A stretch of 64,000 bases of DNA, taken from positions 1,798,001 through 1,862,000 of the forward strand of contig CP005973.1 in the NCBI GenBank assembly GCA_000940995.1, given 5' to 3'. A program made the position numbers and the translations under genes. The DNA comes from Photobacterium gaetbulicola Gung47. Its GTDB lineage: Bacteria > Pseudomonadota > Gammaproteobacteria > Enterobacterales > Vibrionaceae. Within the stretch, counting starts at the first letter, position 1. The number at the start of each line of letters is the position of its first letter. The notes under the pieces were generated by a model that saw only the letters and a program-made list of their open reading frames with translations, was not told the DNA's origin and did not search any database. Positions 46,101 to 58,500 of this stretch are shown here, in pieces.

Positions 46101-46568
46101 TAGCCCAGACAAGTCAACCATCGTTAGTGGCTTGGGTTTATAGGGACGAATTTGCTGAGCCGGCTGACCGTGGTGGACAATGACACCGGTACGCAGCACC
46201 TCATGACGGCGTAAGATTTCATTCAACGCCCACTGCAGCGCGTCGACATTCAACGCCCCTCGGAGGTTTACCACTACCGGCATATTATACTGTACGCTGT
46301 TATCCTGAAGCTCATTCACCACCCAAATGGCCTGCTGGGAGAACGAAAGTGGCGCAGGAAAGGAAGTATCCCGAGTCGGTATAGATAAGACCGTACTGCT
46401 GCCCTTAAATGCAGACAAATATGAGATTAACGCTTCCTTATGCTTTGAAATAACTGTCTTTAAATCTTCTGGCAACTCAGTGGTAACCCTAGCCTTCAGT
46501 TTGCCTTCCAAGACATAAAGAAAAATCCCTTTTTGATTCAATGACTGAATCAACTGATTAATATCCAT
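43167..46568 (-). CDS. NRPS-2: TubC-C-A-PCP, single beta-Ala module
   Basis: 1133 aa. Docking domain 1-55 (INQLIQSLNQKGIFLYVLEG), condensation domain with MHHISSDG at 203, adenylation domain with TSGSTGIPKGV at 679, and carrier IGGNSIAAVKL at about 1068 with the phosphopantetheine Ser in place. The specificity code is VDWVTSLADK, identical at all positions to module 2 of NRPS-3; the two A domains also share long identical stretches (LNFVDHVWE, YGSSEV), so one probably arose by duplication of the other. The C-terminal tail IKNVMEL is a candidate docking tail for NRPS-3. Gaps of 2 nt on both sides show a tight operon. Confidence 0.95.
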   Translation of the reverse strand: MDINQLIQSLNQKGIFLYVLEGKLKARVTTELPEDLKTVISKHKEALISYLSAFKGSSTVLSIPTRDTSFPAPLSFSQQAIWVVNELQDNSVQYNMPVVVNLRGALNVDALQWALNEILRRHEVLRTGVIVHHGQPAQQIRPYKPKPLTMVDLSGLTAIDREREVERAVQRELTTPFDLRRDNLLRSTLLRLSDGEFILLQTMHHISSDGWSISLLTQELSTLYHRYISGNRKPLPELMIDYADYACWQRDELRGDSLGKLQNYWKKALAGAPEIHHFPLDRARPPEQTFRGAVVKSRLSERQTDALRELCRQQNATLFMGLHALLTVLISALSNDDDVMIGTPVANRDHHQLSNIIGLFINTLVLRGKVAPEMTFEQVLANSRATILGALEHQQLPFELLLESLDIGRSAGYSPLFQIMLVLQNNTQPVLELPGIEIEASQSSAITAKYDLTLYATEDEERLAFVWEYNTDLFDQETIQRLAETLENLLTGVAEQPRAPLSALHLISDSEQRALLDSQGIISSMGLEDNSLLSLFNKQVQHVPGATALVYHQKTLNFAELDRLSSSLANQLTQFGLASGARVGIHMARSFEMVVGILAVLKIGGIYVPLDPRYPEDRLQYMINDADIELVLTAADQQQTLEHRRKTVGVDLTALASETRLERYQTPASSLADSLIYIIYTSGSTGIPKGVKGTQRGLLNRLQWMWQQFPFSSGEVCSHKTSLNFVDHVWELFGPLLQGVPLVLVDEETARNPSELATELAAQRVTRLVVVPSLLQAILDLPEQKLLPLQSLVHWTSSGEELPAALVRRFYSRFENAVLLNLYGSSEVSADATWYDTREMPDEADSVPVGRPIANTRLYVMNANRQLLPRGMVGELYVGGVGVAAGYTNEQQTSERFVRPLAGEGVLFKTGDQVRWCDDGVLTYVGRNDHQIKIRGHRIELGEIESTLVGFSDIRHAVVIAREAQDLLNLAAYIVPEPLVEVDIDSLFALMAAKLPEYMIPASMTVLSELPLTPNGKLDRRALPAPENTNRDNYVAPRNELETKLCVIWQDALGVERIGIHDNYYRIGGNSIAAVKLVSSINRELGLNLKLRDLFELKTVAGLAERSSNGNGRRIVEISARAGNKKIKNVMEL

Positions 46569-46570
46569 AT

Positions 46571-49500
46571 CTAAAACTCCACTTCCAAGACATCCGCCAT
46601 GTCGGCAAGCTTTTCAAAGCTGGTCTGATTCTCGATAATGTACAACTGCTGCTCAATTTCTTCCGCCAGCAACTCTATTGTTTGTCTTTCGAACATCGTC
46701 TGCACCGTGATATTGACTTGCGGGTAGCGCTGTTTAACCAAGCTGATCACTTTAATTGCCAGCAATGAATGGCCCCCAACGTCAAAAAAGCTCCGGTCCA
46801 CACTGCTGCGAACAGACAGCAGTTGATGCCAGATATCCGACAAAGACTGCTCCACCTCTGTTTTCGGCGACACAAATGTGCCCTGCTCGGAAAAGTCCGG
46901 GGCGGGAAGTGCTTTACGATCGAGTTTGCCGTTGGGGGTCAGCGGCATCTGGGCGACCGCAATAATCTGGGCAGGTACTAAAAACTCGGGCAAATGAGCT
47001 TTAAGGTGCTTTTTTAGTTCATCAGTTGATAAACTATCCTGCCCCTTCGCAGGGCTAGTCACGACCACGTAAGCCACTAATAGCGGTGTCCCGCGGTCTT
47101 GGTTGACCATCACGATGGCCTCACGGACCTCCTTCATCTCCAGCAGGGCCGACTCGATCTCCCCCAGCTCGATGCGGAAGCCACGAAGCTTGATCTGGTG
47201 GTCAAAACGCCCCAGGTATTCAAGACTGCCATCAGCTAACCAGCGTACTTTGTCTCCCGTCTTGTAAAGCCTACGCGACGCCTCTGATGTAAACGGGTGC
47301 GGAATAAAGCTACTGTCGGTGAGCTCCGGTTTATTGCGGTAACCTCGGGCTAACCCAACGCCACCAAGGTATAGCTCTCCGGGTACCCCGATGGGTACAG
47401 GCTGCAACTGCTGATCAAGTACCAGAGTCTGAATATTGGCAATAGGACGTCCGATCGGCACCCTGCCGCTATTCGCCCCCCTCTGGCAAGGCCACCAGGT
47501 AACATCAACAGCCGCTTCAGTCGGGCCATACAGATTATGCAGCTCGGCGGTCGGGTGCATATCAAAGAAACGCTGTTGCAAGTCATAAGGCAAGGCTTCA
47601 CCACTGCAGAAGACATATCGAAGACTGTCGCATTTCGCCAACGCCGGCTCTTCGACGAACAACTGCAGCATCGAAGGAACGAAATGAAGCGTTGTGATCC
47701 CCTGTTCGGCTATTAGTTCAGCCAGATAAGTACTATTTTTATGCCCTCCAGGCTTGGCAACAACCAGCTGTGCCCCATACATCAACGGCCAGAAAAACTC
47801 CCAAACAGAAACATCAAAGCTAAACGGTGTTTTTTGCAATACCTTATCCTGATCCGTCAGCCCAAATACCTCCTGCATCCATTGCAAGCGATTCAAAATG
47901 GCACCATGGCCAACCATGACTCCCTTTGGCTTGCCCGTAGATCCGGAGGTGTAAATCACATAGGCCAGATCCGACAGCCCAATGTCCAGCACCGGGTTGG
48001 AGGTGGGATATTGCGCCAGTACGGTTCCAACAAACTGATGGTCAACAACGACATCTTTACGGTATTGGCTCGCTGTAAGCAATCCATCCTGGAGCAGCAC
48101 AATATCGACTCCCGAATCCTGCAGCATATAGTCAAGTCGTGCTGGCGGATAACCGGGATCAAATGGTACATAGGCCATGCCAGCCTTCAGTATCGCAACT
48201 AAGCTGATCACCATTTCGATGCTCCGCTCCATACAAACACCCACTAAGGTATCCGGACCGGTACTATCGACATGTTGCAACAGGTAATGAGCCATCTGAT
48301 TAGCACGCTCATTGAGCTCGGCATAGGACAAGGCCTGTCCATCGTATGACAACGCGATCGCATTCGGAGTCAAGGAAACCTGGTGCTCGATCACATGGTG
48401 GATCAACCGATCCTTACTGTAAGCCGTGTCAGTCTGGTTCCATTCCTCCAGCATGAAACGCTGCTGCCTGCCATCAAGCATCTCCAGCTCCGAGACTTTT
48501 TTCTCCATCGAACCGGCAATATCAACAAGCAAGTTCTCAAAATGCCGGGACATCCGATCTATCGTTTCTGGCTGGAAAAGTGCTAGGGCATATTCGAAGA
48601 AACACCCGATTCCCTGCTCTTCCTCATGGCAATATAGGCTTAGATCAAAACGGGAGACCGTTTCTTGGGGGATAACCATTTCGGCAGTAATATTGTTCAG
48701 AGCAAGCGCTGGCTGTTTAACATTCTGCATAGCAAAAAGTACCTGGAACAGCGGCGTATGAGCAGTGGTTCGTTCAGGGCTAAGACTGTCAACCAACCAT
48801 TCAAACGGCACAGCCTGGTGTTCCAGGGCCGCCGAGACCATCAGTCTGCCCTGCTGCAGCTGCTGGGCAATTGTCGAATCACCGGACACCTCATTGCGCA
48901 ATACCACAGTATTAACAAACAATCCGACCTGATTTTCCAGCTCCTCATATTCCCGCCCGGCGACAGGTGTCCCCATCACAATATCGCTTTCTCCGCTGTA
49001 GCGGTTGAGCAGCACACTGAAGGCTGTCTGCAACAACACAAACAACGTGATATTCTGCTCCTCACAGCATGCCTTTAACCGTGCCACCAAAGCCGGGGCT
49101 AATTTGAAGTGATGTTGGCTCCCCCGGTAATCCTGAACCGTTGGACGTTTGAAATCAGCAGGAATCGAATGTAAAACCGGCAGATCCGCCAGTTGCTGCT
49201 GCCAATACTCCAGCAATGTTTCTTTTTCGGATGCCAGCCACAGCCTTTGTACTTCAGCAAAATCTGCCACCTCTATCGGCAATTCCGCTAGCTCAGGCCC
49301 GCCGGACGCCCGGTTGTTATAGTCACGGTTGATTTCATCGATAAAGACCCCCCACGACCAGCCATCAGACGCAATATGGTGCATTGTCAGAATCAACTGG
49401 TATTGCTGCTCGGCGAGCACTACCAGCTCTCCGCGGAGCAGGACGTCACGACTCAGATCAAACGCTCTCTTGGCATTTCGCTCGGCAAGTGCTTGCGCGG

Positions 49501-52500
49501 CAGGGTACTTATCACCCTCTGATAAACCCGATAAATCGGTAACAGTCAGCTCAAAGCTGTCTCCTGATAACAGCTCCATTTCCAGCTCATCACCCCGGCT
49601 ATCAAACACGGTTCGCAATGCCTCAAAGCGCAGCACTCGACGCTTAATAACCTGGCTCAGCCTGACTATATCCAACTCCCCCTGCAGATTAACAACCATC
49701 GGCATATTGTAGAGCCCGGCTCCGTTTGGCACCTGTTCGATAAACCACATCCGCTGCTGGGCGAAGGTCGGCAAGCGCCTTGACTGAACGGCTCGCTTGG
49801 TCAGCGTTGGCCGGCAGGTTGCCACGGCAACACTATCGATAAACTCAGCCAATTGCGCCAACTTACGCTCGGCCAGTACCACTTTGAGCGGCAGCTCGCA
49901 GCCAAACTGGGAGCGTACCCTAACGGCCATCTTAACGGCCAGCAGGGAGTGTCCCCCAAGGACAAAGAAGTCGCTGTCGGCATAAGGCCGCTCATTAAGC
50001 TCAAGTACGCTTTGCCAGATCGCCGCCAGCTGATGTTCCGTCGGTGTAGCCAGCGGCATCCCTCCACCGCCACCTGCCAGTTCAGGATCTGGCAGTGCTT
50101 TTCTGTCTACTTTGCCATTGGGGGTCAAGGGCATCGAGGGCAGTGCGGTAACCGCCGCCGGGATCATATACTCGGGCAATCTTTCCTTCAGGTGCGAATA
50201 GAGCTCGTCAATCAGCGTACCGTTTTCCAACGCTGCCGAATCCAACGGAACAAAATAGGCAAAAAGCTGCTTATTATTACGACCCTCATCAGCAATCACG
50301 GTGCTCTCTTTGACCCCGGAATGCCGATTAAGGACGGCTTGGATCTCACCAAGCTCGATACGGTGCCCGCGGATTTTCACCTGATGATCCAGGCGGCCCA
50401 GATACTCGATCCTACCGGCTTCGTTGAGGCGTACCTTGTCACCCGTTTTATACAAGCGCTGCTCGGGCATACCACCCAAACGATGACGGATGAAACACGC
50501 TGAAGTGAGGTCGTCGCGATTAAAGTATCCGCGAGCCAGACAAACACCGGACAGGTATAGCTCTCCGGGCACCCCCAGGGGAACGCACTCACCGAGCTCG
50601 TTCAGTATTACCCCAGCGCAGTTATCGAGCCAGCCACCGAGGGCAACGTAGCCCTCGCTAGCCTCTAACTCGCTGCGGGTCACCTCACAAGCGGTTACCC
50701 AAACCGTTGCTTCTGTCGGTCCATATTGGTTCCATAGTTTTTTACCCTTGGTGATCAATTGCTTCGCCAGTGGAACGGAAAGGGCTTCACCACCACACAA
50801 CAGTTGCAGCTGGCTACTCCCCCTCCACTCACCACTTTCCAGCAGCAATTGATAGCCAGACGGTGTAGCCTGGATCAACCGGATATGGTATCTCTCCACC
50901 AAGGTCTGGACCCGGAGGCCGCTCAACGCATCCTCCCGGCTGCCTAGTACACAGATCGCTCCAGATACCAAGGGCAGGTATAGCTCCAGTGCTGCAATAT
51001 CAAACGAAATCGTCGTCAGCGCTAGGGTATGATCCTGTTCGGTTGTGGCATAACGGGCCTTGACTGCAGCAATGAAATTGCTCAGAGCCTGGTGCTCTAT
51101 CTGCACCCCTTTCGGTTTGCCTGTCGAGCCGGAGGTATAAATGACATAGGCCAGCGAGCTATCTTCAACGAGCACATCAATATTCTTGGATGAATAATGG
51201 CTATCCAACCGCGGCCACATTTCGGCCGGTGAGATCTTTGGAATATCACTGTCACACACCAGCCCCGCAGTAATCGGAGAACAAATGACCACCGCACATT
51301 CAGCGTCAGCCAAGACAGAATTGATACGATCAGCAGGAAACGCCGGATCCAAAGGTACGTAGGCCGCCCCCGCTTTCATGATCGCCAGCAACGAGACCAC
51401 CATGTCAATGGAGCGTTCCAGTAACACCCCGACCAAACTCCCATGGCCAGCCCCCTGTTCAATCAGATAGCGCGCCAGGCGGTTTGCTCTGGCGTTCAGG
51501 ACCTGATAACTCATTTCAGTACCATCAAAAACAAGGGCAGTGGCATCTGGTGACTGCGTCACCTGTTGCTCAATCATCCTGTGAACAGATAATTGTGGCT
51601 CAGCATTGCTGGAATTGTGGGGTAAGGTCTGCAAGTTAAGCTCGGCTAGGTTGTCGAATACCCCACAGTGGGACTGCTCCGGCTGTTCGGCCATGCTGCT
51701 GAAGACCAGCTTATAGCAACTCTCAAGCTGGTGGATCAATGCTTTGTTCCCCGCATGTTTGGGGTATTGCAGCTCTAGCAACAGTTCTGCCGAAGGCATC
51801 CTGATAAACTGGGCGACAAAAGTAAGATTCGATGCCTCGTACTTAGCATACGGTTCGAACGCGATCCCGGCACTGTCCAGCGCCTCGTAGCTGTGGAAGT
51901 GCGTGTAATTAAAGAGTACTTTGTTAAATTCCAAAGATGTCTGCCGCTGGATATCCGATATCGGGTACATGCGGTGAGCGATACTCTCTGTCGCCATACG
52001 GCTGACCATTGTTATCAGTTCGGCCCAGCTACTTTGCGCTAGTTGGCATCGCAACGGTAGGGTGTTTAAGAACAAGCCCAATGTCACGTCTCCGCCGGGC
52101 AATGCCGGCCTGCTATTACTGACGACACCGCTGAGCACATCCGTATCACCACTCATTATCGACAAGACCTTGAAGTGTCCTGCCAACAGTAAATGCTGCA
52201 GCGGAACATCAAGCCTTTCCGCCAGCTCAACCAGCTGATCTTTCAACCCATCAAGTTTGTCGCTATAAAAACTATCACGCTCACCGTTTATTGCTCCCGC
52301 CTCGGAAAAAGGCAAGGCAGTCACCGTCGCTTCTGACAACCTCTCGCTCCAAAACTGTTTTGCGTCTTCATCCCGGCGGCTGTCCATTTCTTGCTCAATA
52401 AAGCGATGATATGGCGCAGGCAACTCCTCAAACTGGTGCTGCCTGCCGTTGAGCAATGCGGTATATCCCTGTAATAATTCGATATTGAAACGGGATACGC

Positions 52501-55500
52501 TCCAGCCATCCAAGATTGCATGCGAGAAACTAAGGGTCAGGACAAACTGATTGCTGTCCAAGCGATGGATAAAAAGACGCAGCAGCGACTTGTCCTGCAT
52601 ATCAAAAGGTGTCTTTCTTTCCTGGCTAATACACCCTTCGACAATTTCGCGATGTTTGCTTTGCGGATCTGAGCGAAGGTCAAACACGCTGATTTGAGGT
52701 TCGGCTGTCTCATAAACTACCTGGATGAGGCTGCCTTCTTCTGTATCAAAGACAAAGCCTGTGCGCAGGAGTTCGTGGCGGCTCACCATGATCTCCAGCG
52801 CGTTCTTGAAGCACACTTCATCCCAAGGCAGTGCTAGCTTGAATGAAAAGACATCATGATAGACATCCGAATCCGGCTCCAAGTACGCGTGATAGGCCAT
52901 ACCAGCCTGCATTGCGGATGCAGGATAGGCATCACTGATGCCATCCGCCCTCATGACAGCGTTTAGGCGCGCCCCCTCAGCGTCCGACAACAACGACATC
53001 TCGCGGTATCTTTGTGTATTAGCATTTTCTGCCACAGCTAGAACATCAGCCAATTGCTCTATCGTATTCGCTTTAAAAATATCGCTGACCGTACAGTGGT
53101 AGCCTTTCTCTTTTAACAACGTAACAACCCGCAGCGACAGAATCGAATCACCACCGATGGCAAAAAAGTTATCGGTCAAACTGACCTGGGTCTTGTTTAG
53201 GATCTGACCAACAACATCTGCCAGCACCATCTCCTTATCGGTACGGGGGACGACAACGTCGTCACTCGGTTGCTCTCCAGCGAGGGCTAATAGCGCCTCG
53301 CGGTTAACTTTGCCATTATTGGTCAACGGAATAGCATCGACCCGTATCAGCATAGACGGCACCATGTAGTCAGGCAGTTCACCCGACAGATATGAACGGA
53401 CTTGATCACTAGTTACCTCTTTGTCGGCTTCAAAATACCCAACAAGCCGCTTGTGGTTACCATCGGCAGCCAGCGCAAACACCGCCGCCTGCTTAATTGA
53501 CGGGAACTTACGAAGACAGGATTCAATCTCGCCAAGTTCAATCCTAAATCCGCGGATTTTTACCTGCTGGTCAATTCGGCCTAAGTACTCGAGGTTTCCA
53601 TCTTCCAGCCATTTAACCAAGTCGCCGCTTCGATAAAGTACATCTGCTTGTTCAGGTGCGAATTTATTGCCAATAAAGCGCTCACGGGTCAGCTCTGGGC
53701 GGTTGAGGTAACCGCGAGTCACCCCTTTGCCACCAACCAGCAGTTCGCCAGGAACCCCGACAGGCAAGAGATTCAACTGGGCATCACAGACATAGGCACA
53801 CAAATCGGCCAGTGGCTTGCCGATCACACTGAGAGGCTGCTCGCAATCTTGCTGACGAATCCGCTGGTAGGTAACATGTACGGTTGTTTCAGTGATCCCG
53901 TACATATTGATCATTGCCGGCTGCTCATCGCCATAGCTGGCAAACCAGTCTGATAAGGAATTAAAATCAAGAGCCTCCCCGCCAAATACTACATAGCGCA
54001 GCGCGGTCTTTACGCCGGATTTCACGGCGACTCGGCTCAGACTGTAAAATGCAGATGGTGTCTGGTTGAGCACAGTTACCCTGTGTTCACACAGCAAATC
54101 TAAGAACTGTTCAGGCGAACGTGTTGCTTCATAGCCGACGATGACTAAACGGGCACCGTAGATCAGGGCCCCCCAAAGCTCCCATACCGAAAAGTCAAAG
54201 GCATAGGAATGGAATAAGGTCCAGACATCTCGATGATCGAAAGAAAACTCGACATCTGCTGCCGCAAACAAGCGAACGACGTTGCCATGCTCGACCATCA
54301 CGCCCTTCGGGTTGCCAGTCGAACCCGAGGTATAGATAACATAGGCTAGGCTGAGGCCGGACAAACCCGGGATCTCGGGGTTATTGTCATCGGCCTCACA
54401 GGTTTCTGCCTTCTCGATACATAATACAACCTGATTATCCCCCGCATACTCAAAGTGACTGTCAGTAACAATAATCCCTAACTGCGCATCATCGAGAATA
54501 TACCGAACCCTCTGCTCGGGGTAATTCGGGTCAAGGGGGACATAGGCCGCACCGGATTTCAGGATCCCCAACACCCCGACGACCAGCTCAAAAGAGCGCA
54601 GCGTATGCAGGCCGACCAATGAATCCGGTTTCACCCCGGCATCAATTAACTGCCGGGCCAGACGGTTAGCCCGGCGGTTCAGTTCTCTGTAGCTCATCAC
54701 TTTACCGTCAAACACCAACGCCACAGCATCCGGTGTCTTGGCTACGACCTGCTCGAACCGAGAGTGGATACATTCAGAACCATCAAAAAAGTCGGACACT
54801 TGAGATGGCAAATGGCTTAATACAGGATCCAATAAAGAAAGCTCTGTAACCTCCTTTGCTCCGTTGGCAGCCATATTGCTAAGCAACGCTTTGAAGTTAT
54901 GTGCTAGTCGCTCTGCATCCGCAGGCGCTAAGTAGGATGTTGAATAGTCGATGTGAATGGAGAGCCTGTCCCCTGGTACCACGATCACACTTAACGGATA
55001 ATTGTTTTGCTCGACGGCCTGGATACTACGGTAATGTAGCCCTTGGCCAGCGCTTGCTGGATCTAGCCTGAAAATATCAGAAGGGTAGTTTTCAAACACT
55101 AGCAAAGTATCGAATAGCCCTCCTTTAACTTCGCTCCACTTTTGAATATCAAGTAAAGAAGCAAAGCCGTAGGCTTCATCGATGCGGTACAGACTGTGGA
55201 GAGACTGCAGCCAGTCATTCAGGCTGTGATCACTATCAGGAACTCGCACCCTGACAGGCAGCGTATTGATGCATGGGCCAACTATCCGTTCAATTTGATT
55301 CAGTTCCGATGACCGTCCAGATACTGTTTGGCCGAAAACCACATCACCACTATTGCTGTATTTACTCAACAGCAACGCCCATGCCCCCTGCATGACGGCG
55401 TTAAGCGTCACTGACGCCCCGGCAGCCAGCGACTTTAGGCTCCGGGTCATTTGTTCAGAAAGCAGAAGATGGACAGTCTCTTTGCCACCTCCATCAGCAA

Positions 55501-58500
55501 GCTTGCGGTTATTGGCGGCTCCCAAACGGGTCACCTCAGCAAACCCACCCAATCGTTCACGCCAATACTTGCTGGCATCGCCGATATCCCTGCTCTGTAA
55601 CCAGTCAACATAATGACGATAAGGTACCACCGGTAAGCTATGCCTGGATGGCTGCGGATCAGCTTTTGCCTCATACAACTCTTTTAGCTCATCGAGGAGC
55701 ATAGCGATACTCCAACCGTCAAGAAGTGCATGGTGGAATAACCAGACAAAGCTCCAGCTCTCATCCGTTTCTCGGATCAGGGTAAAACGCATCAGCGGTG
55801 CTTGCGACAGATCGAATGACGTCCGCTTCTCACGCTCTATCAAAGCAGCCAGATTAGCTTCCAGTTGCTGATTATCGCGCCAATCCAATTCTTGCCACTC
55901 AGGACAGCATTCCTGCACAACAACTTGGCATGCAGTATCTTCCCCAATATCGGTGAATGCGGTTCGAAGCACTTCGTACCGACCGAGCAGTTGCGACCAA
56001 CATGCCTTGAACAAATCCACATCAATAGGTCCTAACCCAAGCTTGAGAATGTTGTTATACATGGCCGTTCCAGGGTTGCTCAGAGAGTGGAACAGCATGC
56101 CGTGTTGAGTCGCAGTTACAGGATAGATATCATCAATACGGGGGATTGACCGCTGCAAAGAAGCCAATTGTTCATTGGATAATCCAGCAAGCGGAAAGTC
56201 AGATGCGGTATATACGCGCTCGCTAGCCAGGCAATGGCGGATCACAGCTTTCAACTGCTGGATAAAGGCATTGGCTTTTGCGGCGATAGTGGACTGACTA
56301 TATTGCTTATTGCTGTAATCAAACCGGAAAGTCAGACACCCGTTGGCCACCAGCCCATTAATACCCAGCTTATGCTGGCGCAGACTCTGCGAGCTGACAT
56401 GGCGGCCAGCTAATGGGCTATTCAGGGCAATCAATCGGTCATCAGCGGCAAATTGCCCTAGGTAATTGAAAACGATATCTGCCCTCTGCCCAGAAGCCAA
56501 CAAGGCTTGGTCACACATCAGATAACGCAGCACACCGTAGCCTAGCCCTTTATTCGGTATGGTGCGCAATTTCTCTTTTGCCGCAATAACCTGCTGACCT
56601 ATAGAGCCCAGCTCAACGAGGCTGACAGGATAAATGGATGTGAACCAGCCGACAGTTTCACCAAGATCAATCTCGCCGTCGTCGGCATCACGGCCATGTC
56701 CTTCCATCTCTATACGAAGTGGCTTTCCACCGGCCCAGTCAACCAATACAGGGGTTAGAGCCGCCAATAGAAGCTCGTTGACCCTGGTGTTGTAACTCAA
56801 CGTTGCCCGTTGCAAGTCAGTGGTTTCGGCCTCTGAAAGACTAACCGTCACAATCTCCGTCTCAGATTCAACAGCGGGCTGCGCATTATCATATTCAGGC
56901 GGGAGATAGCCACTAACACGGTTTTCTCCAATCCAGTACTCTCTATCCACCAGCCAACGAGATTGATTCACCCCGCCATACATACGTTCCGCCCAGTCTT
57001 GGAAGCTGACACTCCCAGGCCTTGGCAGTAGAGCAGAGTCGTCGACCAGATTTGCACAAGCCATAGATATATCGTCGACAATAATCCGCCAAGAGACCCC
57101 GTCAGTTACTAGGTGATGAAGGATCCACAGCAACTGATCCCCTTGCGCCTGCCGGATCCATAAACAACGTGAAAGCTCCCCTCGCTCCAGTTGAAGCTGC
57201 TGCTGGGCCCGCTCTGCTGCCTCTTGGATGATCCCTTGATGCAAGCTCTCTTCTTCATCCCTCAGATCAAGCTCAACAAGACAGCGGCTAACCTGCGCCT
57301 TCGTGAACGGCTGATAGTGAGCCGCCAATGTTTTGCTGTCGAAGCTCAGGCGGAGTACATCATGCCGCTGCCACAAGGCTTCCAGTACCCGTAAAAGATC
57401 CTCTCGGGTAAGCTCAGGCACATTGAACAGCATCGACTGATTGTAATGATTCATGGCTCCAGAAAGCTGCCCGGGATTACCCGCAAAGAAAGCGTGCATA
57501 ATAGGCGTCAATGTCTGTGTGCCCTCAGCCGGAGGCTGCTCCCCTCCGGACAAGCCTTGCTCGACTTTCACATTCTCGGCCAATTGCGCTATTGTCTGAA
57601 ACTCGAAAAGCAACTGAGAGGTCAATTTGATCCCGAGCTTGCGGGCTTTAGAAACCAGCTGGATAGCCAAGATGGAATCGCCGCCTGCTGAGAAAAAGTT
57701 AGTATGAGTCCCTAACTCGCGGGAGCCCAGCACACTTTGCCAAAGGTCAAGCAGTGTCTCCTCCAGCGGCGTACTCGGCGCAACAAACGTCCCACCCGGC
57801 TGGGCAACACGCTCAATAGCTTGCAAAGCTAGACGATCAACTTTACCGTTCTTGGTCAGTGGCATGGAATCCAGCAGCGTGATATGCGCCGGAATCATAT
57901 GATCCGGCAGCAGTGCCTTGAGCCGGGAACGAATAACCTCTCCGGCCTGCCCTCGCCCAGCCTCTGCCGTTTCGGCAACAGTCACGTACCCCGCCAAATA
58001 TTTCTCGCCGCTGTCGCCGGACTTGACGATGACAGCTTGCTCCCTTACCCCGTTAAGGCCAGACAACGCAGACTCGATCTCGCCGAGCTCGATACGGAAA
58101 CCGCGAATTTTGACCTGGTGATCCTTGCGACCGATATATTCAAGCTCGCCATTAGCTCCCCAACGGACCAAATCGCCGGTTTTATATAGTCTTTCATGAC
58201 CTGTAGCCACTCTCTCATTAACAGCGCCTGCAAAGGGGTTGGCAATAAAGCTACTTCGGGTAAGTGCATCACGGTTCAAGTAACCCCGGGCAAGCCCTGC
58301 ACCAGACAGGTATAACTCGCCAATGGCACCTTCGGGGAGCAAAGTCAGCTCATCGTCCAGTACATAGGCACGGGTATGATCAATCGGTTGGCCGATGCAG
58401 GGCTCAGTCTGCAACGCACCGTCAAAGCAAGCAAAAGTCGAATACGTCGTGTCTTCCGAGGGACCGTAAAGGTTATACAACCGCTTGATCGGTGAAGTAG

